Shown piece after piece: positions 51,690 to 60,970 of a stretch of 64,000 nucleotides of DNA (positions within the stretch are counted from its first letter, which is position 1; each line of letters opens with the position of its first letter). The position numbers were made by a program, and so were the translations under genes. Under the pieces are notes generated by a model that was not told the origin of the DNA, ran no database searches, and worked only from the letters and a program-made list of their open reading frames with translations. Location: assembly GCF_000244955.1 (NCBI RefSeq), contig NZ_CM001439.1, positions 2,632,628 through 2,696,627 on the forward strand, given 5' to 3'. Source of the DNA: Saccharomonospora marina XMU15. GTDB lineage: Bacteria > Actinomycetota > Actinomycetes > Mycobacteriales > Pseudonocardiaceae.

Positions 51690-52421
51690 CGGCACGCGCT
51701 CCCACCCCCGCCGCGGAGCCCGGCTGCCCAGCCTCGACTCGCGGCTGCGGTAGACGATGTAGGGCCGGGTCAGGTAGCCCAGCGGCATCGAGAACACGTG
51801 CACCAGCCTGCTGAACGGCCAGAACGCGAACAGCGCCCACGCCGCGAGCGCGTGCAGCTGGAACCCGAGCGTGGCTTGCAGCATCAGTTCCGGCTGTGGC
51901 TGGAAGTAGAAGATGGACCGAAACCACGGCGAGACCGTCTCGCGGTAGTCGTGCGGGTTCGCGGTGAGGTTGCCCAGCACGGTGGTGCCGAGCCCCAGCA
52001 GGATCGTGCCCACCAGCAGCACATACATGATCTTGTCGTTGCGGGTGGTCGCGGAGAACACCGGCCCCACCGTGCGGCGACGGTAGACCAGGATCGCGGC
52101 GCCGGTGAGAGTGCAGAAACCGGCGACCACCCCGAGAGCGACCGCCAGGAAGTGGTAGGCGGACTCGCTCAGGCCCACGGCTTGTGTCCACGACTTGGGG
52201 ATCAGCAGACCCGCCACGTGTCCCACCGCGACGATGAGGATGCCGAAGTGGAACAGCGGACTGCCCAGCCGCAGCAACCGGTTCTCGTACAGCTGCGAGG
52301 ACCGCGTCGTCCAGCCGAACTTGTCGTAGCGGTAGCGCCAGATGTGGCCGACCACGAACACCGCGATGGCCACGTAGGGCACCACTGCCCACAGCAGGAT
52401 GTCGAGCCCGGAGAGATTCAC
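51687..52421 (-). CDS. narI: Respiratory nitrate reductase gamma subunit (cytochrome b)
   Basis: The 244-residue protein is the NarI membrane subunit: five membrane helices with heme-ligand histidines (HFGILIVAVGHVAG, HFLAVALG, HALAAWALFAFWPFSRLVHVFSMPLGYL). It takes electrons from quinol to NarH. The GTG start overlaps the narJ stop (GTGA). It is the last gene of narGHJI. Confidence 0.94.
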   Translation of the reverse strand: MNLSGLDILLWAVVPYVAIAVFVVGHIWRYRYDKFGWTTRSSQLYENRLLRLGSPLFHFGILIVAVGHVAGLLIPKSWTQAVGLSESAYHFLAVALGVVAGFCTLTGAAILVYRRRTVGPVFSATTRNDKIMYVLLVGTILLGLGTTVLGNLTANPHDYRETVSPWFRSIFYFQPQPELMLQATLGFQLHALAAWALFAFWPFSRLVHVFSMPLGYLTRPYIVYRSRESRLGSRAPRRGWERVP

Positions 52422-53089
52422 TGGTTCACTCCCTGATCGGTAGCCGTCGCGTAGGGTTCGAGGCCGACTTCCTCCTCCGGCGGTCCCTGCGCCACCAGCT
52501 TGGCAACCGCCTCGTGCTCGCGCCTGCCCAGCGGTGGCAGCGTCGCGCGAACGGAGTCGAGCACGCCCGCCCACGGCGAGCCTGCCTCGTGCAGCCCGAG
52601 CCGGATCAGTTCCAACCCGGCACGGTGCTCGGTGAGCAGCCGTTGCCCGATACGGGCGTCGACGGTCGCGGCGAACTCCAGCACCACCGCCAGGTGGTCG
52701 GGCAGCTCGCCGTCGTCGAGCCGCTGGCCCGCGGCACGGTAGGCGTGCGTGAACCGCAACAGCGCCATGCCCCGCTTGCGGGTGTCGCCGTAGGCGAAGT
52801 AGGTGAGGTAGGGGCTGAACCGCTTCTTGTGGTCGAAGGTCGCCACGTAGTCGGCGGCCAGCTCGGTCAGCGGCGTGGCGTCGACATGGTCGAGGAAGCC
52901 CGCCAGCGGCTCACCGAGCGCGTCGGGCAGCGCCCTCACCGCCGAGCGCAGCAGCGGGCGATGTTCCAGCAGTCGCTCGTCGGGGTAGTTCAGCAGCAGC
53001 GACTGGGCCTGCCACGCCGCCGTCCGCTCGTGATCGGTGATGCGCGGTGCTTCGCTGTGGGACGCCTGCGGGCGTCGACCGATTCTCAT
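52418..53089 (-). CDS. narJ: Nitrate reductase assembly chaperone
   Basis: The 223-residue protein is a NarJ/TorD-family chaperone, needed for molybdenum cofactor insertion and membrane attachment of NarGH but not part of the final enzyme. It shows SLLLNYPDERLLEHRPLLRSAV, FDHKKRFSPYLTYFAYGDTRKRGMALLRF and DDGELPDHLAVVLEF. Its start overlaps the narH stop (ATGA). Confidence 0.94.
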   Translation of the reverse strand: MRIGRRPQASHSEAPRITDHERTAAWQAQSLLLNYPDERLLEHRPLLRSAVRALPDALGEPLAGFLDHVDATPLTELAADYVATFDHKKRFSPYLTYFAYGDTRKRGMALLRFTHAYRAAGQRLDDGELPDHLAVVLEFAATVDARIGQRLLTEHRAGLELIRLGLHEAGSPWAGVLDSVRATLPPLGRREHEAVAKLVAQGPPEEEVGLEPYATATDQGVNQ

Positions 53090-54786
53090 GGCTTGGGCTC
53101 CGTCTCGCCTGCCGGGTCGCCGCCGCCCGGCCGTTCTCGGTCCTGCGGCGGGAACAGCCCGTCAGGGCGCCCCTTGCCGTCCCAGTTCAGCAGGTTGACT
53201 CTGCTGCCCTTGTCGACAGGCGCCGCCGGGGTGTCGACGGTCTGCCGGTCGCGCAGCATCCGGAAGTTCTCCACCGCGATCGGGGACGGTCCTCCGGAGG
53301 ACTCCCCGAACGGCCCGGAGCCACCCATACCGGGGCCGCCCTCGTAGTCGAGGCTGCACTCGGTGGCCAACTCCTCCAGGCCGTGTGCCTGCTCCGCGTG
53401 CGCGGGCGGGATGACGTAGCGCTCGTCGTACTTCGCCAGCGCCAGCAGCCGGTACATGTCGTAGACCTGCTCGCCGGTCATCCCGACGGCCGATGCGATC
53501 TGCTCCCTGGGTTCGCGGCCGAGGTTGATGTCGCGCATGTAGGAGCGCATGGCCGCGAGGCGACGCAGCACCGCGTTGACCGGCTCGACGTCTCCAGCGG
53601 TGAACAGCTGTGCCAGGTACTCCACGGGAATGCGCAACGCCTCGATCGCCGCGAACAGGTTGTCCGGGTCCTCGGCGTCGTGTCCGGTGTCGCGCACGAC
53701 GTCCACGACGGGCGACAGCGGCGGGATGTACCAGACCATCGGCATGGTGCGGTATTCCGGATGCAGCGGCAGCGCCACCTCGTAGGTGTTGATCAGGCTG
53801 TAGATCGGGGAGCGCCGCGCGGCCTCCAGCCAGTCGAAGGGGATGCCGTCGCGCTCGGCCTGCGCGATCACCTCCGGATCGTCGGGGTCGAGCAGGATCT
53901 CGCGCTGCGCCTGGTACAGCCGCTGCTCGTCGGGCGTGGCCGCGGCCTCGGTGACGCGGTCGGCGTCGTAGAGCACCAGGCCGATGTAGCGCAGCCGCCC
54001 CACACACGTCTCCGCGCACACCGTCGGCAGCCCCACCTCGATCCTGGGGAAGCAGAACGTGCACTTCTCGGCCTTGCCGGTGCGGTGGTTGAAGTACACC
54101 TTCTTGTAGGGGCAACCCGTCACGCACATCCGCCAGCCCCGGCAGCGGTCCTGGTCCACCAGCACGATGCCGTCCTCGCTGCGCTTGTAGATCGCCCCGG
54201 AGGGGCACGACGCCGCGCAGGAGGGATTGAGGCAGTGCTCGCAGATCCGCGGCAGGTAGAACATGAACGTCTGCTCGAACTCGAAGCGGACCTTGTCGGC
54301 GATGTCCTTCAACAACGGGTCCTGGTGGCCGATGTCCGGCGCGCCGCCCAGGTTGTCGTCCCAGTTGGCCGACCAGGTGATGGTGGTCTCCTCACCGGTG
54401 ATGAGCGACCTCGGCTTCGCCACGGGGGTGTGTTCCTGCAGCGGCGCGCTGGTGAGGTTGTCGTAGTCGTAGGTCCAGGGCTCGTAGTAGTCGTCGATGC
54501 CGGGCAGCTTCGGGTTGCTGAAGATGGTGAGCAGCTTGCGTAGCCGCCCGCCCGCCTTCAGCGCCAGCCTGCCCCGACGGTTGAGTTTCCACCCCCCGAG
54601 CCAGCGTTGTTGATTCTCGTAGGTCCGCGGGTAGCCCTGCCCCGGCCGGGTCTCCACGTTGTTGAACCAGACGTACTCCACACCGGAGCGGTTGGTCCAC
54701 GCCTGCTTGCACGTCACCGAGCAGGTGTGGCAGCCGATGCACTTGTCGAGGTTCATCACCATCGCCATCTGTGCCATCACGCGCAT
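53086..54786 (-). CDS. narH: Respiratory nitrate reductase beta subunit (Fe-S)
   Basis: The 566-residue protein carries the four cluster motifs of NarH: CIGCHTCSVTC, CEHCLNPSCAASCP, CRGWRMCVTGCP (with Trp replacing a cysteine, giving the [3Fe-4S] cluster) and CTFCFPRIEVGLPTVCAETC. It transfers electrons from NarI to NarG. The start codon overlaps the narG stop as TGATG; a second Met at codon 4 is also possible. A proline/glycine-rich C-terminal tail is longer than in E. coli. Confidence 0.95.
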   Translation of the reverse strand: MRVMAQMAMVMNLDKCIGCHTCSVTCKQAWTNRSGVEYVWFNNVETRPGQGYPRTYENQQRWLGGWKLNRRGRLALKAGGRLRKLLTIFSNPKLPGIDDYYEPWTYDYDNLTSAPLQEHTPVAKPRSLITGEETTITWSANWDDNLGGAPDIGHQDPLLKDIADKVRFEFEQTFMFYLPRICEHCLNPSCAASCPSGAIYKRSEDGIVLVDQDRCRGWRMCVTGCPYKKVYFNHRTGKAEKCTFCFPRIEVGLPTVCAETCVGRLRYIGLVLYDADRVTEAAATPDEQRLYQAQREILLDPDDPEVIAQAERDGIPFDWLEAARRSPIYSLINTYEVALPLHPEYRTMPMVWYIPPLSPVVDVVRDTGHDAEDPDNLFAAIEALRIPVEYLAQLFTAGDVEPVNAVLRRLAAMRSYMRDINLGREPREQIASAVGMTGEQVYDMYRLLALAKYDERYVIPPAHAEQAHGLEELATECSLDYEGGPGMGGSGPFGESSGGPSPIAVENFRMLRDRQTVDTPAAPVDKGSRVNLLNWDGKGRPDGLFPPQDRERPGGGDPAGETEPKP

Positions 54787-57700
54787 CAGAACTGCACCTC
54801 CTGGCTACGGCGGCGGATCACGGTCACCTCGTCGCGCTGGTTCCCGGTGGGGCCGAGGTAGTTGAACGCGAAGGACAGCTGCGCGTACCCGCCGATCAGG
54901 TGGCTCGGCTTGATGAGCAGCCTGGTGAGCGAGTTGTGGATTCCGCCTCGCTTGCCGGAGGTCTCCGCGCGCGGCACGTCGATCAGCCGCTCCTGCGCGT
55001 GGTGCATGTAGACGGTTCCCTCCGGCATCCGGTGTGACACGATGGCCCTCGCGACCACGACGCCGTTGCGGTTCACCGCCTCGATCCAGTCGTTGTCGGA
55101 GACGCCGATCTTTCCGGCGTCCTCTTTGGACATCCAGATGGTCGGTCCTCCTCGGGAGAGGCTCAGCATGAACAGGTTGTCCTGGTACTCGGAGTGGATG
55201 GACCACTTGCTGTGCGGGGTGAGGTAACGAACTGCGAGGCCGAGCTCGCCGGTCTCGCCGACGGCTGGTTCGGCGAACAGCGCCGTCATGTCCAGCGGTG
55301 GCCGGAACACCGGAAGGCACTCGCCGAGTTCGGCCATCCAGTCGTGGTCGAGGAAGAAGTGCTGCCTTCCGGTGAGCGTGTGCCACGGCTTGAGCCGCTC
55401 CACGTTGATGGTGAACGGGGAGTAGCGCCTGCCGCCGGACTCCGAACCCGACCACTCCGGCGAGGTGATCACCGGAACCGGCGCCGACTGGGTGTCGGCG
55501 AAGGTGATCCGCTTGCCCTCGTGCTCGGCGGCGAGGTCGGCCAGCGGGGTGCCGGTACGCGCTTCGAGGGTGGTGAACCCCTGGGTGGCGAGATGGCCGT
55601 TCGTGGTGCCCGAAAGCGACAGGATCGCCTCGCACGCGTGCACGTCACGCGCGATCGACGGCCTGCCGTCGGCTGGGCCGCCGCGCACCGTGCCGCAGGC
55701 GTGCCTGAGATAGTCGATCTCGCGGTCGAGACCGTAGGTGATGCCCTTGGTGGTGGCGCCGAGCGAATCGAGCAGCGGCCCGAGCGCCTTCATCTTCGCG
55801 CCGACCGCCGTGTAGTCACGTTCGACGACGGTGATCCTCGGCATCGTGCGTCCCGGTACCGGTTCGCACTCGCCGGCCTTCCAGTCGCGCACCGACCCGT
55901 GAGGATTCGCCAGTTCGTCGGGAGTGTCGTGCAACAGCGGGGTGGCCACGACGTCCTCGCGGGTGCCGAGATGGTCGGCGGCGAGCCTGCTGAACGAGGT
56001 CGCGATGGTCTGGAACGCCGCCCAGTCGGTGCGGGTCTGCCACGGCGGCGCGATCGCCGGGTTGAACGAGTGCACGAACGGGTGCATGTCGGTGGTGTTC
56101 AGGTCGTGCTTCTCGTACCAGGTCGCCGAGGGCAGCACGACGTCGGAGAACACCGTGGTGCTCGTCATCCGGAAGTCCAGTGTCAGCAGCAGATCGAGCT
56201 TGCCCTCGGGTGCCTCGTCGTGCCACACCACGTCCTTCGGCCTCGCGCCGGGCGGGGTCTGCTCGGCGCGCAGCGAGGAGTCGGCCCCCAGCAGGTGCTT
56301 GAGGAAGTACTCGTTGCCCTTGCCGGAGGAGCCGAGCAGGTTGGCGCGCCAGACGCTGAGCACCCTGGGGAAGTTGCGCGGCGAATCCGGGTCCTCGCAG
56401 GCGAACCGCAGCCGCCCGGCACGTAGTTCGGACACCACGTGCTCGGCTGCGGGAACCCCGGCCTGCCTCGCCTCGTCGGCGAGTTCAAGCGGGTTGCGGT
56501 CGAACGTGGGATAGCTGGGCATCCAGCCCATCCGCGCCGCCTTGGCGAGCACGTCCGCGGTGGTCCGCCCCGCCAGATCCCCCTCGCCTGCGCGTGCGGC
56601 GAAGGTGTCGGCGCCGAACTGGTCGTAGCGGAACTGGTCGGTGTGCAGGTACCAGTAGGCGGTCTGGATCATCTGGCGTGGCGGGCGCGCCCAGTCGAGT
56701 CCGAACGCCAGCTGCGACCACCCGGTGAACGGGCGGCACTTCTCCTGCCCGACGTAGTGGGCCCAGCCGCCGCCGTTCACACCCTGGCAGCCGGTCAGCG
56801 TGGTCAGCGCCAGGAACGCGCGGTAGATGGTGTCGGAGTGGAACCAGTGGTTGGTCCCGGCACCCATGATGATCATGGAGCGGCCCCTGGACTGCTCGGC
56901 GTTGGCGGCGAACTCCCTGCCGATCCGCTCGGCGGCGCGCGCGGGTACACCGGTGATCACTTCCTGCCACGCCGGTGTGCAGGGGCTGGCCGCGTCGTCG
57001 TATCCGGTGGGCCATTCGCCGGGCAGCCCCGGCCTCGCGACACCGTACTGTGCCAGCAACAGGTCGAACACGGTGGTGACGAGGTGCCCGCCGACCCGGC
57101 GCGCGGGCACGCCCCTGACCAGCGTGCCGCCCGCGCCGTCGGCGCCGTCGAAGCGGGCCAGCTCCACCGGCACCGGCCGGCCACCCTCCGCCGACAGCAG
57201 CGGGTCCACCTCGCCGAGATCCAGGTTCCACCGGCCCGCGCCCTGCTCGCCGAACCGGAAACCCAGCGAGCCGTTGGGGACCACCGGCTCGCCGGTGCGT
57301 GCGTCCAGCAGCACGGTCTTGAACTCGCAGTGTTCGCTGTCGCCGCCCAGATCGGCTTCGGTGAGGAACTTGCCAGGAACGTGGTGCTCGCCCTGCGGCT
57401 CCAGCCGGACCAGGAACGGCAGGTCGGTGTAGCGCTTGACGTAGTCGGTGAAGTAGGGCACCTGCCGGTCCACGAAGAACTCGCGCAGCACCACATGCCC
57501 CATGGCCATCGCCAGCGCGCCGTCGGTGCCGGGCCGGGGGGCCAGCCAGTCGTCGGCGAACTTGACGTTGTCGGCGTAGTCGGGGGAGACCGCTACCACC
57601 TTCTGCCCCCGGTAGCGCGCCTCGGCCATCCAGTGCGCGTCGGGGGTGCGGGTGACCGGGACGTTGGAGCCCCACATGATGAGGTAGGCGGCGTCCCACC

Positions 57701-58481
57701 AGTCGCCGGACTCCGGCACGTCGGTCTGGTCGCCGAACACCTGCGGGGAGGCGACGGGAAGATCGGCGTACCAGTCGTAGAACGACAGCATCGATCCGCC
57801 GATCAGCGAGACGAACCGGGCACCGGAGGCGTGCGAGACCATCGACATCGCCGGGATCGGGGAGAACCCGGCGACCCGGTCGGGCCCGTACCGCTTGACG
57901 GTGTGCACGTGCGCGGCCGCCACCAGCTCGGCCGCCTCCTCCCAGCTCGCCCTGACCAGCCCGCCACGACCCCTCGCCGACTTGTACCTGCGCGCGCGTT
58001 CGGGGTCCTCCACGATGCTCTCCCACGCCAGCACGGGGTCACCGAGCTCGCGTTTGGCGTCGCGGTACATGTCGAGCAGCACCCCACGCACGTACGGGTA
58101 GCGCACCCGGGTCGGCGAGTAGGTGTACCAGGAGAACGCGGCACCGCGCGGGCAGCCGCGGGGCTCGTACTCCGGGCGGTCCGGCCCCACCGACGGGTAG
58201 TCCGTCTGCTGGGCCTCCCAGGTGATGATGCCGTCCTTGACGTAGACCTTCCACGAGCACGAACCCGTGCAGTTGACGCCGTGTGTCGAACGCACGACCT
58301 TGTCGTGACTCCAGCGGTCGCGGTAGAACTCGTCGGCCTGCCTGCCCCCGATGTGGTGCAGCGTGCGTAGGTCGGCGGAAACCTCGCCCTTGGTGAAGAA
58401 CCGGCGGGTGCGCACCAGCGCGTCGACCAGTTCGCTGTCGAGGCCTGCTGCGCCCTCGCCCTTGTTCGTTCCGGCGGTCAC
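54786..58481 (-). CDS. narG: Respiratory nitrate reductase alpha subunit (Mo-bisMGD)
   Basis: The 1231-residue protein is NarG, which reduces nitrate to nitrite on the cytoplasmic side of the membrane. It has the FS0 cluster motif HGVNCTGSCSW (His ligand plus cysteines, with the fourth in RGCPRGA) and the Mo-ligand region MWGSNVPVTRTPDAHW containing the family's Asp. The GTG start at 58481 fits the NarG N-terminus; frame further upstream lies in the divergent promoter. There is no narK transporter in the window and no obvious FNR box upstream. Confidence 0.95.
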   Translation of the reverse strand: MTAGTNKGEGAAGLDSELVDALVRTRRFFTKGEVSADLRTLHHIGGRQADEFYRDRWSHDKVVRSTHGVNCTGSCSWKVYVKDGIITWEAQQTDYPSVGPDRPEYEPRGCPRGAAFSWYTYSPTRVRYPYVRGVLLDMYRDAKRELGDPVLAWESIVEDPERARRYKSARGRGGLVRASWEEAAELVAAAHVHTVKRYGPDRVAGFSPIPAMSMVSHASGARFVSLIGGSMLSFYDWYADLPVASPQVFGDQTDVPESGDWWDAAYLIMWGSNVPVTRTPDAHWMAEARYRGQKVVAVSPDYADNVKFADDWLAPRPGTDGALAMAMGHVVLREFFVDRQVPYFTDYVKRYTDLPFLVRLEPQGEHHVPGKFLTEADLGGDSEHCEFKTVLLDARTGEPVVPNGSLGFRFGEQGAGRWNLDLGEVDPLLSAEGGRPVPVELARFDGADGAGGTLVRGVPARRVGGHLVTTVFDLLLAQYGVARPGLPGEWPTGYDDAASPCTPAWQEVITGVPARAAERIGREFAANAEQSRGRSMIIMGAGTNHWFHSDTIYRAFLALTTLTGCQGVNGGGWAHYVGQEKCRPFTGWSQLAFGLDWARPPRQMIQTAYWYLHTDQFRYDQFGADTFAARAGEGDLAGRTTADVLAKAARMGWMPSYPTFDRNPLELADEARQAGVPAAEHVVSELRAGRLRFACEDPDSPRNFPRVLSVWRANLLGSSGKGNEYFLKHLLGADSSLRAEQTPPGARPKDVVWHDEAPEGKLDLLLTLDFRMTSTTVFSDVVLPSATWYEKHDLNTTDMHPFVHSFNPAIAPPWQTRTDWAAFQTIATSFSRLAADHLGTREDVVATPLLHDTPDELANPHGSVRDWKAGECEPVPGRTMPRITVVERDYTAVGAKMKALGPLLDSLGATTKGITYGLDREIDYLRHACGTVRGGPADGRPSIARDVHACEAILSLSGTTNGHLATQGFTTLEARTGTPLADLAAEHEGKRITFADTQSAPVPVITSPEWSGSESGGRRYSPFTINVERLKPWHTLTGRQHFFLDHDWMAELGECLPVFRPPLDMTALFAEPAVGETGELGLAVRYLTPHSKWSIHSEYQDNLFMLSLSRGGPTIWMSKEDAGKIGVSDNDWIEAVNRNGVVVARAIVSHRMPEGTVYMHHAQERLIDVPRAETSGKRGGIHNSLTRLLIKPSHLIGGYAQLSFAFNYLGPTGNQRDEVTVIRRRSQEVQF

Positions 58482-58677
58482 CGTGGCGACCCCTTTCCGG
58501 CGAGCAAGCTCGCCTGCCGCTGCTGCGTGTCCGGCCGCATTCGACCGTATCGGCGCGGACAACCTCGCGCAGCATGTGATCATTCGGCGCCCGGGTCCGG
58601 ACAGTGTCGAAGGTCCCCAGCACGGGCCGACCATCAGCCCTTTCGCCGGGGCGAGCGCGGTTCCTAGGTTGCGGTGG
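58482..58677. promoter_or_regulatory. Divergent promoter region between narG and the P1B ATPase
   Basis: This 196-bp gap must hold the promoters of both units. TGTGATCATT (about 58575-58584) is a lone CRP/FNR-like half-site. No full palindrome was found. GCGAGCAAGCTCGC (58500-58513) is a short inverted repeat close to narG. Confidence 0.4.
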
Positions 58678-60957
58678 GTGAGGCGCATCCTGTCCCCGGA
58701 AACCCTGCTACTCGCGGCCGTCGCGCTGCTGCTGGCCTGCGGTGGCCTCGGCTGGCTGCTCGACGCGGAAGTGGTTGCCGACGCGTTGTGGGCCGCCGCG
58801 ACCGGTGTCGCGTTGCTGCCCGCGACCTGGTGGGTCGTTCAGGAACTGCGCAACCGCCGCTACGGTGCCGACCTGCTGGCGGTGCTCGCGCTGGCCAGCA
58901 CACTCGCGACGGGGGAGTACCTGGCGGGTGCCGTGGTGGCGCTGATGGTGGCGACCGGCAGGCTGCTGGAGGCCTCGGCGGGCCGCCGTGCGGGCAGGGA
59001 CCTCTCGGCGTTGCTGGAGCGGGCCCCGCACGACGCGCACCTGCGCCGCGGCGGGCAGGTCGAGACGGTGCCGGTGGCGCGGGTGGTGGCGGGCGACCGG
59101 GTGGTGGTGCTACCCGGCGAGGTCGTGCCCGTCGACGGCACCGCGCTCATCGAAGGGGTGTTCGACGAGTCGGCGCTGACCGGGGAGTCCGCCCCGGTGG
59201 TTCGCCAGGCGGGCGACACCGTCCGCAGCGGCGTGGTGAACACCGGCGCCGCGGTGGACATCGAGGCGGTGGCCACCGCGGAGGCGAGTACCTACGCGGG
59301 TGTGGTGCGACTGGCCGAGCAGGCGGCCGCGAGTACGGCGCCGGTGGCCCGGCTTGCCGACCGTGTCGCGGTGTGGTTCCTCCCGCTGGCGTTGCTGATC
59401 GCCGGTGCCGCGTGGGCGGTCAGCGCGGACCCGGTTCGCGCGGTGGCCGTGCTGGTCACCGCCACACCGTGCCCGCTGCTGCTGGCCGTCCCGATCGCGG
59501 TGACCGGCGGGATGTCGCGTACCTCGCGATCAGGTGTCGTGGTCAAGGGCGGCGCCGCGCTGGAGTTGCTCGGGCACGCCAGGTCGCTGGTGATGGACAA
59601 GACGGGCACCGTGACCGCGGGCAGGCCGGAGGTCACCGACATCATCTGCGGCCCCGGCTTCGGCACCGACGAGGTGTTGCGGTTGGCGGGTGCGGTCGAG
59701 CAGTACTCCCCGCACGTACTCGCCGAGGCGGTAATGCGCGCGGTGCGGCGTGCGGGAGTCGAGCCCGCGTCGGCCGACGGCGTCAGCGAGGAACCCGGCA
59801 GGGGCGCGGTGGGCACGGTGCAGGGTAGGGCGGTGCGCCTGGGCAGGCTCGACGCCGATCGGGAGCTTCCCGCGTGGGCCAGGGCTGCCGCGCGCAGGGG
59901 CAGGCTCGACCTGGCCAGCGTGGTGTGGGTCGAGGTCGACGATGAACTGGCCTGCGCGCTGCTGGTGCGCGACCGGATCAGGTTCGACGCGGCGCGCACC
60001 ATGCGGCGGCTGCGCGCGGTCGGGGTGGAGCATGTCCTGCTGCTCACCGGCGACCGGGTGGACAACGCCCGGGAGGTGGCCGGGATGCTCGGGCTGGACG
60101 AGGTACAGGCACAGGCCAGCCCGTCGGACAAGATCGAGCGGGTTCGTGCGCAGCGCGAACTCGGCACGACGATCATGGTCGGTGACGGCGTGAACGACGC
60201 CCCCGCGCTGGCCGCCGCCGACGTCGGGATCGCGCTGGGCTCGCGCGGCTCCACGGCGGCGGTGCAGGCGGCCGACGCCGTGATCGTGGACGATCGCATC
60301 GACCGGCTGGCCGACGCGGTGGAGATAGCGCGCCGCTCGCGCAGGCTCGCGGTGCAAAGCGCCGGTGCGGGCACCGCGCTTTCGCTGCTGGCCATGCTCG
60401 CCGCGGCGGGCGGCTGGCTGATCCCCGTGCTCGGCGCGGTCGTGCAGGAGGGCATCGACATCGCCGTGATCGCCAACGCGTTGCGCTCGCTGCGCATGCC
60501 GAGCCGGGGTAGGCGGCACGACGAGGCGGACGCGCTGCTGCGACGGTTCGCCGCCGAACACGAGGAGTTGGGGCCCGCGAGGGCGGCGGTGCGGCAGGCG
60601 GCGGACGCGCTGTCGAACGGCGCGGGCCCGCAGGCCGATATGGCCGTGCGCAGGGCCTACGAGGTGCTCACCGAGCGGCTGCTGCCCCACGAAGTTGCCG
60701 AGGAGACCGAGCTGTATCCGGCGCTGGCCGAGGTGCTGGGCACCGACGAGGGAACGCTCACGATGAGCAGGGGCCACGCCGAGATCCAGCGGCTGGCGCG
60801 GCGGCTCGGTCGCCACCTGGCGGAGACGCCCGAAGGCATTCTGCCCGACCAGGTGGACGACCTGCGTGCCGTGCTCTACGGGTTGGACGCGGTGCTCACC
60901 CTGCACTTCGCGCAGGAGGAGGAGGCGTACTTCACCCTGGCCGCCGAGCGGTCGTGA
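58678..60957 (+). CDS. P1B-type metal-transporting ATPase with C-terminal hemerythrin domain (P1B-5-like)
   Basis: The 759-residue protein has an N-terminal membrane domain, actuator motif DESALTGESAP, membrane motif TPCPLLLAVP (residues 263-272), phosphorylation site DKTGT (Asp307) and MVGDGVNDAPAL. The usual HP dipeptide region reads SPHVLAEA. After about residue 610 it continues into a hemerythrin-like domain with the ligand pattern AEHEELG, LPHEVAEETELYP, RGHAEI and LHFAQEEEAYF, suitable for a di-iron site. TPCP plus hemerythrin is the known architecture of P1B-5 pumps, linked to Ni/Fe export. GTG 58678 is the best start, with TTG 58669 as alternative. It is divergent from narG. Confidence 0.9.
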   Translation: MRRILSPETLLLAAVALLLACGGLGWLLDAEVVADALWAAATGVALLPATWWVVQELRNRRYGADLLAVLALASTLATGEYLAGAVVALMVATGRLLEASAGRRAGRDLSALLERAPHDAHLRRGGQVETVPVARVVAGDRVVVLPGEVVPVDGTALIEGVFDESALTGESAPVVRQAGDTVRSGVVNTGAAVDIEAVATAEASTYAGVVRLAEQAAASTAPVARLADRVAVWFLPLALLIAGAAWAVSADPVRAVAVLVTATPCPLLLAVPIAVTGGMSRTSRSGVVVKGGAALELLGHARSLVMDKTGTVTAGRPEVTDIICGPGFGTDEVLRLAGAVEQYSPHVLAEAVMRAVRRAGVEPASADGVSEEPGRGAVGTVQGRAVRLGRLDADRELPAWARAAARRGRLDLASVVWVEVDDELACALLVRDRIRFDAARTMRRLRAVGVEHVLLLTGDRVDNAREVAGMLGLDEVQAQASPSDKIERVRAQRELGTTIMVGDGVNDAPALAAADVGIALGSRGSTAAVQAADAVIVDDRIDRLADAVEIARRSRRLAVQSAGAGTALSLLAMLAAAGGWLIPVLGAVVQEGIDIAVIANALRSLRMPSRGRRHDEADALLRRFAAEHEELGPARAAVRQAADALSNGAGPQADMAVRRAYEVLTERLLPHEVAEETELYPALAEVLGTDEGTLTMSRGHAEIQRLARRLGRHLAETPEGILPDQVDDLRAVLYGLDAVLTLHFAQEEEAYFTLAAERS

Positions 60958-60970
60958 GGCCGTCGGGCGG

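Noticed and set aside
58575-58584. FNR/CRP site controlling narG
   Set aside because: Only a half-site (TGTGA) is present without the matching inverted half at the right distance.
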